Part shown: positions 1-9,904 of the stretch, piece after piece
How the letters are laid out: every line of letters begins with the position of its first letter
Numbering within the stretch: position 1 is the stretch's first letter
NCBI RefSeq assembly: GCF_000222605.1
Contig: NZ_AFWF01000319.1
Location: 31,566-95,565 of the forward strand
Direction: 5' to 3'
DNA: 64,000 nt
From: Vibrio ichthyoenteri ATCC 700023
GTDB taxonomy: Bacteria > Pseudomonadota > Gammaproteobacteria > Enterobacterales > Vibrionaceae
Program-made: the position numbers and the translations under genes
Notes under the pieces: model-generated
Databases searched by the model: none
What the model was told of the DNA's origin: nothing
The model's input: only the letters and a program-made list of their open reading frames with translations

Positions 1-1242
1 ACCAATGCCTAGGTAGCGGGTCAGTTCAGATAGAACATCTGAATGGCGAGTGCTTTCTTGGCGAATATCAAGGCGAACTAGGTGAACCCCAAACGCTTTA
101 ACGCGACGTAGGGTATCAAGTAGTGAGCCATCGGCAATCACGCCCATACCACATTCGTGGAGGGATTTATAACATGCCAATAATGGTTGCCATAACTGCT
201 CAGCACTTTGTAGTGGAGCTTTTACCGCAAGCTTTTGACCGTTAATTTTTGCGTCTAAGATATCTTTAGTATCGTTGAGTAGCTGACGTAAACCTTTTAG
301 CACTGCGCGGTATGGCTCATGCTCATCATCACCCGCTAGCGCACGTACATCGTCGTTGCTGCGAGTCATGGATAATTCGCTAACCAACTCGTTAATGTCG
401 TTGAGGTAAAGGTCGGCCGCTTTCCAGCGAGATAGCAACATCACTTCACGCGTAATGGTGTGAGTCACAAATGGGTTGCCGTCGCGGTCACCACCCATCC
501 AAGATGAGAAGTGAACAGGGCGTGCATCAATTGGTAGGCCTTCACCAAGGTGTGATTTTAGACGTTCATCCATTTCACGTAGAAAATCAGGTACCGCTTC
601 CCACAGTGAATTTTCAACCACCGCATAGCCCCATTTGGCTTCATCAAGTGGGGTTGGGCGTTGTTGGCGAATGACATCAGAGTGCCAGCTTTGCGCTATT
701 AACTGTTCAAGGCGACGTTCTGTTTTATGACGTTCTTTTACCGATAGATCACCCAGCTCAAGCTTGGATAAGCACTCATTGATTTTGACCAACTTGTTGA
801 TCATGGTGCGGCGGGTAATTTCGGTTGGGTGCGCAGTCAGTACCAGTTCGATATTGAGATCACGTACCGCTTGGGCAGTGTCTAATTTGCTGATGTCATT
901 TTGGCTCAGTTTTGAGAACAGAGCATTGAGTGCATCAGGCTCACAGACGTGTTCGTCACAATGGCGTGAAATCGTGTGGTACTGTTCCGCCATATTGGTG
1001 AGGTTTAAGAACTGGTTAAATGCGCGAGCAACGGGTGTTAGTTGCTCATTAGGCAGGCTTTTAATTTCTTCAATCAAGCCATCACGATCTGCTTGGTTGC
1101 CTGCACGAGCGGATTTGGAAAGTTTACGAATCGTCTCTACTTTCTCAAGAATAGCCTCTCCATGTGCATCCTTGATCGTATTGCCGAGCAAGTGGCCTAA
1201 CATGCTCACATTGCTTCGAAGTGCAGAGTATTTCTCGTTCAT
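1..1242 (-). CDS. ppc: Phosphoenolpyruvate carboxylase, N-terminal part (cut by window edge)
   Basis: Carboxylates phosphoenolpyruvate to oxaloacetate, refilling the TCA cycle in the cytoplasm. The reading frame is open from the ATG at 1242 down to base 1 and gives 414 residues, about the first half of an enzyme that is usually near 880 residues. The start [16 protein letters not shown] and the signature [12 protein letters not shown] around residue 130-145, which holds the catalytic histidine, are clear. A second family block, [16 protein letters not shown], follows. The C-terminal half, with the other active-site motif, lies outside the window. It is on the same strand as argE but separated by 333 bases and has its own likely promoter. 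Identity is certain; only completeness is unknown. Confidence 0.97.
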   Translation of the reverse strand, partial: MNEKYSALRSNVSMLGHLLGNTIKDAHGEAILEKVETIRKLSKSARAGNQADRDGLIEEIKSLPNEQLTPVARAFNQFLNLTNMAEQYHTISRHCDEHVCEPDALNALFSKLSQNDISKLDTAQAVRDLNIELVLTAHPTEITRRTMINKLVKINECLSKLELGDLSVKERHKTERRLEQLIAQSWHSDVIRQQRPTPLDEAKWGYAVVENSLWEAVPDFLREMDERLKSHLGEGLPIDARPVHFSSWMGGDRDGNPFVTHTITREVMLLSRWKAADLYLNDINELVSELSMTRSNDDVRALAGDDEHEPYRAVLKGLRQLLNDTKDILDAKINGQKLAVKAPLQSAEQLWQPLLACYKSLHECGMGVIADGSLLDTLRRVKAFGVHLVRLDIRQESTRHSDVLSELTRYLGIG

Positions 1243-1294
1243 TATCGTCCTGCCTTGTAAAAAAATTACATCCATTGTTCCCTGTTAGGTAGAC

Positions 1295-1324
1295 AATCTA
1301 GCTAAAAATATCGTTCCGAGTCAA
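1295..1324 (-). promoter_or_regulatory. Putative ppc promoter
   Basis: On the minus strand TTGACT (1324-1319) is followed after 18 bases by TAGATT (1300-1295), about 53 bases upstream of the ppc start. The -35 matches the sigma-70 consensus at 5 of 6 bases and the -10 at 4 of 6. It lies in the 333-base gap between argE and ppc. I see no gene in the rest of that gap. Confidence 0.45.
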
Positions 1325-1534
1325 TTGCCACAGCATAAGTTTGCGAAAATTGTGTAATAGGATTAGACAAAAGGAGTGAGCACAATTTGGTCTAAATTAC
1401 TGAAAATTTATTACAAATAGCCATCCCTCGACAAATACTCCTACGGAATTAGCCTACCAAGTAGCTTACAGACTTGTTATGAGCAGCAATATACGGCTTT
1501 GGTCGCTTTTTTTTGCTCTTTGATCCTGATACAA

Positions 1535-1551
1535 GCGGGGAGGCCCCCCGC
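1535..1551 (-). terminator. GC-rich hairpin after argE (possible terminator)
   Basis: GCGGGG (1535-1540) pairs with CCCCGC (1546-1551) around a 5-base loop, 25 bases beyond the argE stop. On the minus strand the stem is followed only by TTGT rather than a long T run, so termination by it is plausible but unproven. The rest of 1325-1534 holds nothing I can identify. Confidence 0.4.
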
Positions 1552-1575
1552 CTTTGATATTAAGTAAAAGTTATT

Positions 1576-2715
1576 CTAATCGAAGCAATATTGATGAATC
1601 GCTTTGGAAAGAATATTGACGGTTGGATCAATAAATTCAAAGGCCAGAAATTCATCGGGCTGGTGTGCTTGTTCAATTGATCCCGGCCCTAACACCAGTG
1701 TTGGGCAGAGCTGACTTAAAAAAGGCGCTTCGGTGCAGTAGTTAACGGTTTCCGATGGGGTTTGGCAAAGCTGCTCCATACCAGCCACGAAAGGATGGCT
1801 ATGCTCGCATTCAAATCCCGGCACCGCATCATGCAAAGGTGTCACGGCAATACGATCTGGCCATTTGGCTTGCACTTCTTTTAGCGCGCCGCGCAACATA
1901 TTGTCTAACCCATCTAAGCTGATGCCAGGCAGTGGACGTACGTCGTAATGCAGTTCGCAACAACCACAGATGCGATTAGCACTGTCGCCGCCATGGATAT
2001 GGCCAAGGTTGAGTGTTGGACTTGGGATGGCAAACCCGGGGTGGTGATATTCTTTGATGAGCTTGTCACGCAATTGCATCAGAGCAAACAGCACTTCATG
2101 CATAATTTCAATCGCGTTCACCCCAAGCGCAGGATCAGAAGAGTGGCCTGATTTGCCGGTCACGCGCACCGCATTGGCGACATGCCCTTTATGGCCACGA
2201 ATTGGCACTAAGCTGGTCGGCTCGCCAATAATGCAATAATCCGGTTTAAAGGGAGCGTTATCGGTGAAGTGTTTCGCGCCTAGCATCGAGGTTTCTTCAT
2301 CGCAAGTAGCCAAAATATAGACCGGTTTGGTTTGCTTACACCAATCGATTTTTTTGACTGCTTCGATAATAAAGGCGAAGAAACCTTTCATGTCCGCGGT
2401 GCCTAAACCATAAAAACGGTTATTGGCTTCGGTCAGCGCATGGGGTTCAAAATTCCAGCGCCCTTCATCAAACGGTACGGTATCACTGTGGCCCGCCAGC
2501 AGTAGACCGCCTTCACCTTCTCCTTTTTTGGCGATGAGGTTGAATTTCCCCGCTGCCGCTTCCACCATCTCGACCTCAAAGCCGACATCTTTCAGCCATG
2601 TCGCCAATTTTTCGATAACTTGTTGGTTGCCTTCATCCCAACTCGGGTCCGAAGAGCTGATAGAGGAGGTCGAAATTAGGCCGCTGTAGACCTCTTTAAA
2701 ACTCGGTAATTGCAT
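1576..2715 (-). CDS. argE: Acetylornithine deacetylase
   Basis: Removes the acetyl group from N-acetylornithine to give ornithine, the fifth step of the linear arginine pathway; cytoplasmic zinc enzyme of the M20 family. The product is 379 residues, the usual length. Metal and catalytic residues are visible: H76 and D78 in [11 protein letters not shown]108 in GTADMKG, and E140/E141 in [10 protein letters not shown] chose the ATG at 2715 (MQLPSFKEV) because the protein then aligns with the family start; an in-frame extension to 2748 adds 11 unrelated residues. It is divergent from argCBGH, the classical arrangement, and shares the intergenic ArgR box with it. Confidence 0.96.
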   Translation of the reverse strand: MQLPSFKEVYSGLISTSSISSSDPSWDEGNQQVIEKLATWLKDVGFEVEMVEAAAGKFNLIAKKGEGEGGLLLAGHSDTVPFDEGRWNFEPHALTEANNRFYGLGTADMKGFFAFIIEAVKKIDWCKQTKPVYILATCDEETSMLGAKHFTDNAPFKPDYCIIGEPTSLVPIRGHKGHVANAVRVTGKSGHSSDPALGVNAIEIMHEVLFALMQLRDKLIKEYHHPGFAIPSPTLNLGHIHGGDSANRICGCCELHYDVRPLPGISLDGLDNMLRGALKEVQAKWPDRIAVTPLHDAVPGFECEHSHPFVAGMEQLCQTPSETVNYCTEAPFLSQLCPTLVLGPGSIEQAHQPDEFLAFEFIDPTVNILSKAIHQYCFD

Positions 2716-2779
2716 TTTATCTTCGTTTCCCTGTTGACAGAATCGCACTAAGAAGGTAAAAACATATTAAATCATTTTT

Positions 2780-2797
2780 AATGAATAAAAAATCATT
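2780..2797. promoter_or_regulatory. Putative ArgR operator (ARG box) between argE and argC
   Basis: The core TGAATAAAAAATCA (2782-2795) matches the ArgR consensus TGAATWWWWATTCA at 13 of 14 bases. It lies in the 149-base region between the divergent argE and argC genes. A weaker half-box about three bases upstream would fit the usual paired arrangement. Arginine-bound ArgR would be expected to repress both directions. The assignment rests on sequence match and position only. Confidence 0.6.
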
Positions 2798-2864
2798 AAC
2801 GAGCGTTTGAAATAGTTTTTTAGTCACCTTTGGTGGCCAATATTAAAGAAGTGGATGTCTTGAA

Positions 2865-3866
2865 ATGCTGAAAACGACCATCATAGGTGCAACAGGTTAT
2901 ACCGGAGCTGAACTGGCACTGATGGTGTATAAACACCCAGAGCTTACGCTAGCAGGTTTGTATGTTTCCGCCAATAGTGCTGATGCAGGAAAACCAATCT
3001 CTTCATTACATGGCAAGTTAGCCGGCTTGGTGGATGACAAAGTTCAGCCACTAACCGACGTTGCTGAAGTTGCCAAGCAATCCGATGTGATCTTTCTAGC
3101 GACTACTCATGAAGTGAGCCATGACCTTGCCGCTGAGCTGCTCCAGCATGATTGTCAGGTGTTTGACTTATCCGGTGCATTTCGCGTCAAAAAACAAGGC
3201 TTCTATCCAGAGTTCTACGGCTTCGAGCATCAATATGAGCAATTACTTGATGGCGCCGCATATGGCCTTGCTGAGTGGGCGGTCGATGAGATCAAGCAAA
3301 GCCAACTGATTGCCGTTCCCGGCTGTTACCCAACCGCTTCACAATTGGCGATCAAACCGCTACTCGATGCCGGTCTTATCGATACCCATCAATGGCCAGT
3401 AATTAATGCCACCAGTGGGGCGACAGGGGCTGGGCGTAAAGCGACGCTTAATAACAGTTTCTGCGAAGTGAGCTTACAAGCTTATGGCGTATTCTCTCAT
3501 CGTCATCAGCCAGAAATTGCCTCTCACCTTGGCTGTGATGTGATCTTCACGCCGCATCTGGGCAATTTTAAGCGTGGTATTTTTGCCACCATTACCATGA
3601 AGCTCAAAGCGGGTGTTAGTGACGAGCAAGTTGCACAAGTCTATCAAGCCGCTTATCAAGAAAAACCGGCAGTACGTTTGGTTGAGGGTGTGCCTAAGCT
3701 ACAAAACGTTCAGTTTACTCCTTTTTGTGATATCGGCTGGAAAGTACAAGGCGAACACATTATCACTTGCGCAGCGATTGATAACTTACTCAAAGGCGCA
3801 TCTAGCCAAGCGATGCAATGTTTGAACATCCATTATGGATACCCTGAGTTAACCGCGCTGATTTAA
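2865..3866 (+). CDS. argC: N-acetyl-gamma-glutamyl-phosphate reductase
   Basis: NADPH-dependent reduction of N-acetylglutamyl phosphate to the semialdehyde, third step of arginine synthesis. 333 residues, matching the family. The N-terminal nucleotide-binding motif IGATGYTG is at residues 7-14 and the catalytic cysteine C154 sits in VPGCYPTA. It is the first gene of argCBGH, and the following argB starts 17 bases after its stop, so the two are probably cotranscribed. The upstream ARG box suggests ArgR repression. Confidence 0.97.
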   Translation: MLKTTIIGATGYTGAELALMVYKHPELTLAGLYVSANSADAGKPISSLHGKLAGLVDDKVQPLTDVAEVAKQSDVIFLATTHEVSHDLAAELLQHDCQVFDLSGAFRVKKQGFYPEFYGFEHQYEQLLDGAAYGLAEWAVDEIKQSQLIAVPGCYPTASQLAIKPLLDAGLIDTHQWPVINATSGATGAGRKATLNNSFCEVSLQAYGVFSHRHQPEIASHLGCDVIFTPHLGNFKRGIFATITMKLKAGVSDEQVAQVYQAAYQEKPAVRLVEGVPKLQNVQFTPFCDIGWKVQGEHIITCAAIDNLLKGASSQAMQCLNIHYGYPELTALI

Positions 3867-3883
3867 CAGTGCAAGGAATGGTT

Positions 3884-4678
3884 ATGACAGATAACAAACA
3901 AACTCCACTAGTCGTCAAACTTGGCGGTGCGGCGCTGTCTTGCACAGATACACTTAGCCAACTGTTTGGTGCGATTGCCAAATACCAAGCTCAAGCTCAG
4001 CGCCCAATCGTGATTGTTCACGGTGGTGGTTATTTGGTCGATGAGTTGATGGCGAAACTGCAGCTAAAAACGGTTAAAAAACAGGGCTTACGTGTTACGC
4101 CTTACGATCAAATTCCATTGATTGCGGGGGCTCTTGCGGGCACTGCCAATAAACAACTGCAAGGCCAAGCGATCAAAGATGGTTTGCAAGCTGTGGGGTT
4201 ATGTCTCGCTGACGGCGGTCTGTGCCAAGTGGTTGAATTGGACCCAGAGCTAGGAGCGGTTGGTAAAGCAAGCCCAGGTGATTCGACGATATTGCAAGCA
4301 ATTCTCGCTGCTGGTGCCTTGCCAATTATTAGCTCGATTGGTCTGACTCAAGATGGCCAGATGATGAACGTCAATGCCGATCAAGCTGCCGTGGCGGTTG
4401 CTGGTGCTCTTGATGCTGAATTGGTGTTGTTGTCAGATGTCAGTGGTGTATTAGATGGAAAAGGGCATTTGCTATCAAGTTTGGATGAGCAAACCGCCAA
4501 TAAACTGATTGAAGGTCAAGTAATTACCGATGGCATGATCGTCAAAGTGAAAGCGGCGCTTGAAGCGGCGAATGATCTTGGACGACCAATTGAAGTCGCC
4601 ACTTGGCGTTACCCAGAAAAATTAGCCGAGCTTTTTGCTGGCACAAGTATCGGCACACAATTTTTGCCGCAGTCATAA
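3884..4678 (+). CDS. argB: Acetylglutamate kinase
   Basis: Phosphorylates N-acetylglutamate with ATP, second step of arginine synthesis; amino acid kinase fold. 264 residues. The N-terminal VVKLGGAAL carries the phosphate-binding lysine and glycines, and [13 protein letters not shown] is the second glycine-rich loop. I chose the ATG at 3884 ([11 protein letters not shown]) because AAGGA at 3873-3877 lies six bases upstream; GTG 3869 and ATG 3878 are in frame but badly spaced. The length suggests the arginine-insensitive short form found in enterics and vibrios, although this is inference. Confidence 0.96.
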   Translation: MTDNKQTPLVVKLGGAALSCTDTLSQLFGAIAKYQAQAQRPIVIVHGGGYLVDELMAKLQLKTVKKQGLRVTPYDQIPLIAGALAGTANKQLQGQAIKDGLQAVGLCLADGGLCQVVELDPELGAVGKASPGDSTILQAILAAGALPIISSIGLTQDGQMMNVNADQAAVAVAGALDAELVLLSDVSGVLDGKGHLLSSLDEQTANKLIEGQVITDGMIVKVKAALEAANDLGRPIEVATWRYPEKLAELFAGTSIGTQFLPQS

Positions 4679-4733
4679 ATAACAAGGATTAATGCTTAAG
4701 CACAGGATGCTGCTTAGGCTTGGAGAGTTGAAC

Positions 4734-5951
4734 ATGAGCAAAGTAAACGTAAATAAAGTAGTAGTTGCCTATTCTGGTGGTCTAGATACCTCGGTGATCA
4801 TCCCATGGCTAAAAGAAAATTATGACTGTGAAGTGGTGGCCTTTGTCGCCGATGTTGGCCAAGGCTTTTATGAGCTTGAAGGGATTGAAGCTAAAGCGAT
4901 CGCGTCAGGTGCATCAGAGTGTTACGTGGTTGACCTCAAAGAAGAGATGGTGGCTGACTACATCTACCCAACGCTAAAAACAGGTGCCTGCTACGAAGGT
5001 AAATACCTGTTAGGCACGTCAATGGCGCGTCCAATTATCGCTAAAGCACAGGTTGAAATTGCACGTAAAGTTGGCGCAGACGCTTTGTGTCACGGTTGTA
5101 CAGGTAAAGGTAACGACCAAATCCGTTTTGAAGGTGCCTTTGCTGCGCTTGCCCCAGATTTGGCTGTGATTGCGCCTTGGCGTGAGTGGGATCTTGTCAG
5201 TCGTGAAGAGTGTCTTGATTACCTTGAAGCGCGTAACATCCCTTGTTCTGCTTCAATCACGAAGATTTATTCACGTGATGCTAACGCATGGCACCTTTCA
5301 ACCGAAGGCGGTGTATTAGAAGACACATGGAACGCGACTAATGAGGATTGCTGGGCTTGGACAACCGATCCTGAGCAAGCGCCGAACGAAGCTGAATACG
5401 TCAGCTTGAAAGTAGAAAAAGGTGAAGTGATTGCGGTTGATGGCGAAGCCATGACCCCATACAACGCGCTAGTTTACCTTAACGATAAAGGCGCGAAACA
5501 CGGTGTTGGTCGTATTGATATCGTGGAAAACCGTCTAGTAGGTATGAAGTCTCGTGGTTGTTACGAAACTCCGGGTGGCACCATTATCATGGAAGCATTG
5601 CGTGCGGTAGAGCAACTTGTGTTGGACAAAACCTCATTCGAATTCCGTGAAGAATTGGGTGTAAAAGCATCGCATCTTGTATACGATGGTCGTTGGTTTA
5701 CACCGCTATGCAAATCGATTCTAGCCGCAGCAGAAGAGCTTGCGCAGGACGTAAACGGTGAAGTGGTGGTGAAGCTTTATAAAGGCCAAGCGATTGTGAC
5801 TCAGAAGCGTTCAGACAACAGTCTTTACAATGAAGAGTTTGCAACCTTCGGTGCCGATGAAGTTTACGACCAAAGCCATGCTGGCGGCTTTATTCGTCTC
5901 TACTCGCTATCAAGCAGAATCAGAGCGCTAAACGCGGCGAACAAAAAATAA
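4734..5951 (+). CDS. argG: Argininosuccinate synthase
   Basis: Condenses citrulline and aspartate using ATP to form argininosuccinate, the penultimate step. 405 residues. The PP-loop AYSGGLDTS is at residues 12-20, and [13 protein letters not shown] is the conserved substrate-binding block. The ATG at 4734 is preceded by GGAGAG with six bases spacing; the upstream in-frame ATGs at 4692 and 4707 lack this and add residues not seen in the family. Third gene of argCBGH. A 132-base gap rich in hairpins separates it from argH. Confidence 0.97.
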   Translation: MSKVNVNKVVVAYSGGLDTSVIIPWLKENYDCEVVAFVADVGQGFYELEGIEAKAIASGASECYVVDLKEEMVADYIYPTLKTGACYEGKYLLGTSMARPIIAKAQVEIARKVGADALCHGCTGKGNDQIRFEGAFAALAPDLAVIAPWREWDLVSREECLDYLEARNIPCSASITKIYSRDANAWHLSTEGGVLEDTWNATNEDCWAWTTDPEQAPNEAEYVSLKVEKGEVIAVDGEAMTPYNALVYLNDKGAKHGVGRIDIVENRLVGMKSRGCYETPGGTIIMEALRAVEQLVLDKTSFEFREELGVKASHLVYDGRWFTPLCKSILAAAEELAQDVNGEVVVKLYKGQAIVTQKRSDNSLYNEEFATFGADEVYDQSHAGGFIRLYSLSSRIRALNAANKK

Positions 5952-5965
5952 GAGTGAGTAATCAC

Positions 5966-6061
5966 CAATCTGACGAGTAAACTCTTTACCGTCAGATTGT
6001 CATAAGCTCGGCGGAGTCCGAGTTGCCTAATTTGGATCTAGCCATTGCTTTGGTTAGATCC
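5966..6061 (+). other. Three consecutive hairpins between argG and argH
   Basis: CAATCTGACG/CGTCAGATTG (5966-5975 and 5990-5999) is a perfect 10-bp inverted repeat. CTCGG/CCGAG (6007-6011, 6018-6022) and GGATCTA/TAGATCC (6034-6040, 6055-6061) follow. None ends in a T run, so this looks like intercistronic RNA structure that could protect or process the message rather than a terminator. Confidence 0.5.
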
Positions 6062-6083
6062 TTTGACTATCAGGAGAGATGCA

Positions 6084-7457
6084 ATGGCATTATGGGGCGG
6101 TAGATTTACCCAAGCAGCAGATACCCGTTTTAAAGATTTCAACGATTCACTTCGTTTTGATTACCGCTTAGCCGTGCAAGACATTGTCGGTTCTATCGCA
6201 TGGTCAAAAGCGCTGGTAACCGTGAATGTCCTTTCTCAGCAAGAACAACAGCAATTAGAACAAGCTCTAACTGAGCTTAAGGCGAGCGTCGAAGACAACC
6301 CGAAACAAATTTTAGCCTCAGATGCAGAAGATATTCACTCATGGGTGGAGCAGCAGCTGATTGCTAAAGTGGGCGACTTAGGGAAAAAATTGCATACCGG
6401 TCGTTCGCGTAACGATCAGGTCGCCACTGATCTGAAACTCTGGTGCCGTGAGCAAGCAGAAGTACTGCTCAGTGCTCTAGAGCAGCTGCAACAGCAAATG
6501 GTTAAGGTTGCGCAGGCACACCAAAGTACCGTACTGCCTGGTTATACACACCTGCAGCGTGCTCAGCCGGTGACGTTTGCACATTGGTGTTTGGCGTATG
6601 TAGAAATGTTTGAGCGTGACCATTCGCGTCTTCAAGATGCCGCTGCACGTTTAAATACTTGTCCACTGGGTTCAGGCGCACTTGCCGGTACGGCTTACCC
6701 AATGGATCGTGAGCAAATTGCACATAACCTTGGTTTTAGCCGTGCGACCCGTAACTCGTTAGATTCGGTTTCTGATCGTGACCATGTATTAGAACTGATG
6801 TCAGTGGCTTCGATCTCGATGCTGCATCTTTCTCGCCTTGCCGAAGATATGATTTTCTATAACTCTGGCGAAGCGAACTTTATTGAATTAGCCGATACCG
6901 TGACATCCGGTTCATCGTTAATGCCGCAAAAGAAAAATCCAGATGCACTCGAGCTTATTCGCGGTAAGACGGGTCGTGTCTATGGCTCTCTCGCAGGCAT
7001 GATGATGACCGTTAAAGCGTTGCCACTGGCTTACAACAAAGACATGCAAGAAGACAAAGAAGGGCTGTTTGATGCGCTCGATACTTGGTTTGACTGCACC
7101 GTTATGGCAGCACTGTGTTTTGACGGTATTAAAGTAAATGCTGAGCGCACCTTGGAGGCGGCACAGCAAGGTTATGCCAATGCAACAGAATTGGCGGATT
7201 ACCTGGTTGCCAAAGGCATTCCTTTCCGTGAAGCGCACCATATTGTCGGTGTCGCTGTAGTGGGAGCGATTGAAAAAGGCAGCGCATTGGAAGAGTTATC
7301 TTTGGCAGAGCTAAAAGCGTTCTCTCCAGTGATCGAAGAAGATGTCTACGCCATCCTGACGATTGAGTCTTGTTTAGCGAAGCGTAATGCGCTCGGCGGT
7401 GTCGCTCCAGAGCAAGTAGCTTTTGCCGTAGAGCAAGCGCAGGCACGCTTGAAATAA
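6084..7457 (+). CDS. argH: Argininosuccinate lyase (single-domain)
   Basis: Splits argininosuccinate to arginine and fumarate, the last biosynthetic step. 457 residues. The fumarase-superfamily signature [15 protein letters not shown] is intact, and [13 protein letters not shown] and [11 protein letters not shown] are the other two conserved blocks. AGGAGA six bases before the ATG at 6084 sets the start; an in-frame start at 6045 adds 13 unmatched residues. In several vibrios argH carries a C-terminal N-acetylglutamate synthase (ArgA) domain. Here the frame stops after the lyase, so acetylglutamate synthase must be encoded elsewhere. Confidence 0.97.
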   Translation: MALWGGRFTQAADTRFKDFNDSLRFDYRLAVQDIVGSIAWSKALVTVNVLSQQEQQQLEQALTELKASVEDNPKQILASDAEDIHSWVEQQLIAKVGDLGKKLHTGRSRNDQVATDLKLWCREQAEVLLSALEQLQQQMVKVAQAHQSTVLPGYTHLQRAQPVTFAHWCLAYVEMFERDHSRLQDAAARLNTCPLGSGALAGTAYPMDREQIAHNLGFSRATRNSLDSVSDRDHVLELMSVASISMLHLSRLAEDMIFYNSGEANFIELADTVTSGSSLMPQKKNPDALELIRGKTGRVYGSLAGMMMTVKALPLAYNKDMQEDKEGLFDALDTWFDCTVMAALCFDGIKVNAERTLEAAQQGYANATELADYLVAKGIPFREAHHIVGVAVVGAIEKGSALEELSLAELKAFSPVIEEDVYAILTIESCLAKRNALGGVAPEQVAFAVEQAQARLK

Positions 7458-7596
7458 TCGACAGGTTTTATCATGTAAAGTATTGATTTTGTTTTGATTG
7501 GAAAAAAGATCAAAAAAGATCGATAAAAAATTGAACCATCTAGAAAAGGCTCGGTCTATATGAATACCACTGCTTTTTCTTAGATGAATCTAAGAG

Positions 7597-7632
7597 AGCC
7601 CCGAAGTCTAGTATTGATTTCGGGGCTTTTTT
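7597..7632 (+). terminator. Rho-independent terminator of argCBGH
   Basis: AGCCCCGAA (7597-7605) pairs with TTCGGGGCT (7619-7627) and is followed by TTTTT. A smaller hairpin, CTTAGAT/ATCTAAG at 7579-7594, sits just upstream. Together they form a structured 3' end about 140 bases after the argH stop. Confidence 0.85.
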
Positions 7633-7646
7633 CTTTCTCCCCTGCC

Positions 7647-7765
7647 TAATTGAAGCCACAGCGTTGTTAATCTGCATTGTTAACCTGCATTCGAAAACTT
7701 CATCACATAGTCGATCTATGCTCAGAGGCTTTTCTCACTTGATTGCCTAGCTGTGATTCCAATTA
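7647..7765. repeat. Palindromic repeat element (about 119 bp)
   Basis: The ends TAATTGAAGCCACAGC (7647-7662) and, reverse-complemented, TAATTGGAATCACAGC (7750-7765) match at 13 of 16 bases. The centre is a CATAG/CTATG hairpin (7706-7710, 7716-7720), flanked by further partial complementarity (GAAAACTTC against GAGGCTTTTC). It encodes nothing. I recall similar elements scattered between Vibrio genes, so it is probably one copy of a small non-autonomous family. That rests on memory and needs a genome search. Confidence 0.55.
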
Positions 7766-7777
7766 GTTTTGGGGGGA

Positions 7778-8026
7778 CTATTTTCTTTTGTTCGATTGCA
7801 AAGGAATGACCACCCAACGCATCCACAAATGCAGAATCAATAAACCACTAAAGGCAACGATGGCGGTAAGCAACGCGATAGATTCGATGCTTTTGGGCGT
7901 ATCTCTAAATGCTAGCCACCAGATTACGCTAGCGATGATCGACAGCCCTGTTAATTGGTAAACACAGCGCATGCAGCGGCCAATTTTTTTCCAAAACCAG
8001 TTTTGTTGGCAGTATGAGCAAGCCAT
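7778..8026 (-). CDS. DUF3624 small membrane protein
   Basis: 82 residues. It begins with a cysteine-rich segment (C3, C6, C18, C21), which could bind metal or form disulfides, and then has two hydrophobic stretches at about residues 25-40 and 51-70, ending in a basic tail. The sequence fits the DUF3624 family known from vibrios, whose function is unknown to me. The neighbours give no clear clue. The start ATG at 8026 is the natural one, because the family begins MACSYCQQ. Moderate to high confidence that it is a real gene. Confidence 0.75.
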   Translation of the reverse strand: MACSYCQQNWFWKKIGRCMRCVYQLTGLSIIASVIWWLAFRDTPKSIESIALLTAIVAFSGLLILHLWMRWVVIPLQSNKRK

Positions 8027-8246
8027 AGAGGTTGAGCGCCTACGAAATCAAAAGGGGAGTGCGCTATTGTAATCCTAACTTGTCATTTTTGACTAATCAC
8101 AGCTTATGCAATGCAGTGATGATCAAAAATGAAAAGTAATCTTGGTGAGAAATTCGTAGCACGTCATTAGTGTACCTTTACTGCTGTAAAAATAATCAAA
8201 ACAAACTTTGCTCGCTATTCGGTGAGACAAGGTAAGGAGAAGTAAA

Positions 8247-8345
8247 GTGAGTACAGAGCTAAAAGCTGCCTTAGTGATGGGTTCAAGTTGGTTTGTGATT
8301 GGGGCAACGGCAATTGTCCTAGCAAGTTTGCATGCCATGCATTGA
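8247..8345 (+). CDS. YnhF-like 32-residue membrane peptide
   Basis: GTG-started frame of 32 codons, with AAGGAGA (8234-8240) ideally spaced six bases upstream. The product begins (V/M)STELKAALV, has one hydrophobic segment of about 20 residues, and ends in a histidine-containing LHAMH. It resembles E. coli YnhF, a stress-induced single-span inner-membrane peptide that starts MSTDLKFSLV and ends ALH. A hairpin terminator follows 25 bases after the stop, which supports an independent transcript. Function unknown. The family match is from memory of a very short protein, so it is tentative. Confidence 0.65.
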   Translation: MSTELKAALVMGSSWFVIGATAIVLASLHAMH

Positions 8346-8370
8346 TCTTCGAATATTGATGTTAGATCAA

Positions 8371-8398
8371 AAAAAGCCTCGCAATTGCGAGGCTTTTT
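8371..8398. terminator. Bidirectional terminator
   Basis: AGCCTCGC/GCGAGGCT (8375-8382, 8387-8394) with an AATT loop is flanked by A5 on the left and T5 on the right. It can end the small membrane peptide transcript on the plus strand and the Lpd-like gene on the minus strand. Confidence 0.85.
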
Positions 8399-8431
8399 CT
8401 ATTCCCGATATTCTGTTGTGAACGGGGGTGA

Positions 8432-9904
8432 TTAACAACCAGGTCCACAATCTAGGCAGTGTTTGATCATTTCTGGACCCAGGTTTAGTTTCGCGTTGAG
8501 GTCACGTAGTGCAGTACGAACCCCTTCTTCAATCACTGGGTGGTAGAAAGGCATGTCGAGCATTTCTGATACCGTCATTTTGTTCTGGTGCGCCCAAGCT
8601 AATAGGTGCGCTAAGTGCTCGGCATTTGGTCCCATCATCTCAGCACCAAGGAAGCGGCCAGTACCTTGTTCACCATAGACATGCAGCAAACCTTTGTTAC
8701 GCAGCATAACGCGTGAGCGGCCTTGGTTTTCAAATGACACTTCACCAATAGCGAAACAACCACAAGTGCCTAAGCGAGTTTCAATTTGTTTACGTGTTTC
8801 ACCAACCATCGCAATTTGCGGGTCAGAGAATACCGCTGAAATCACCGAGCGACGCAGACCTGCACGCATATCAGGGAAGCGGCCGGCATTATCACCAGCG
8901 ATACGTGCTTGGTCAGCAGCTTCATGCAGCAACGGAATCTGGTTGCTTGCGTCACCGGCAATAAAAATGCTCTTTACTGACGTTTGCAGCGTGTAGTAAT
9001 CAGCGGTCGGTACGCCACGAGCATCTAACTCAAGCGAGGTATTTTCAATGTCTAGTTTATCCACATTCGGACGACGTCCGGTTGCGGCCAACACATAGTC
9101 AACGATGAAGGTTTCTAACTCGCCAGCATGATTGATAAATTGAATTTCAACCTTGTCTACTTCACCTTCGTTGGTTGCAGCAATGCGCTTCATGCTTTCT
9201 ACTTTCACGTCAGGATCAAGATAGAATTCTTCTTGGAACGCTTTAGTTGCGTAAGCCATTACCTCTGGGTCAGTCAGAGGACCGACTTGGCCACCAAGGC
9301 CAAATACTTTCACTTTTACGCCTAAGCGGTGCAGCGCTTGGCCCAGTTCAAGACCGATCACGCCAGGGCCAAATACCGCCACTGATTCTGGCAGATCATC
9401 CCAATCAAATACGTCGTCGTTAATCACTAGGCGATCGCCAAGTTCATTCCAAACGGCAGGATAGGCAGGGCGAGAGCCGGTCGCGATCACAATGCGCTCT
9501 GCTTTGATGGTGGTATGGTCATCCACGATCAAGGTGTTGTTATCAATAAATTTAGCAAAGCCTGCGACTTTATCTTCTGCAGGGATTTCATCTACCCCTT
9601 CAAGTACAAAACCAACAAAGCGGTCACGCTCGCGTTTTACTCGATCCATTACTTCACGACCATTGATGACGATCTCACCCTGAGGATGAACACCAAAACC
9701 TGGTGCTTTTTCAATTTGGTGTACACTTTCCGCTGCGGCAATCAGCAGTTTTGATGGCATACAGCCTACGCGTGCACAAGTTGTACCGTAAGGACCACCT
9801 TCAATCATCACTACGCTGTCAGTATGCGCTTTTGCTGCGCGGTAAGCGCCAAGGCCTGCAGTACCACCACCAATCACGGCTACATCAACAATTAATTGTT
9901 TCAT
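8432..9904 (-). CDS. Orphan dihydrolipoamide dehydrogenase-like flavoprotein
   Basis: Class I pyridine nucleotide-disulfide oxidoreductase of 490 residues. FAD motif GGGTAG at 12-17; redox disulfide C43-C48 in TTCARVGCMPSK; NAD(P) motif GPGVIGLELG; catalytic H455 and E460 in YHPVIEEG. It is related to E3 enzymes but has no E1 or E2 gene nearby. The last residues, CLDCGPGC, add cysteines at 483, 486 and 490 that ordinary Lpd lacks, recalling the redox tails of some thioredoxin and mercuric reductases. The next gene upstream on the same strand is a peroxiredoxin-glutaredoxin, and oxyR lies beyond it. The start ATG 9904 is preferred to GTG 9931. Substrate unknown. Confidence 0.85.
   Translation of the reverse strand: MKQLIVDVAVIGGGTAGLGAYRAAKAHTDSVVMIEGGPYGTTCARVGCMPSKLLIAAAESVHQIEKAPGFGVHPQGEIVINGREVMDRVKRERDRFVGFVLEGVDEIPAEDKVAGFAKFIDNNTLIVDDHTTIKAERIVIATGSRPAYPAVWNELGDRLVINDDVFDWDDLPESVAVFGPGVIGLELGQALHRLGVKVKVFGLGGQVGPLTDPEVMAYATKAFQEEFYLDPDVKVESMKRIAATNEGEVDKVEIQFINHAGELETFIVDYVLAATGRRPNVDKLDIENTSLELDARGVPTADYYTLQTSVKSIFIAGDASNQIPLLHEAADQARIAGDNAGRFPDMRAGLRRSVISAVFSDPQIAMVGETRKQIETRLGTCGCFAIGEVSFENQGRSRVMLRNKGLLHVYGEQGTGRFLGAEMMGPNAEHLAHLLAWAHQNKMTVSEMLDMPFYHPVIEEGVRTALRDLNAKLNLGPEMIKHCLDCGPGC

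Noticed and set aside
764-1288. 174-residue open frame on the plus strand
   Set aside because: Antisense to ppc, which shows clear family motifs on the other strand; no ribosome binding site or recognisable protein.
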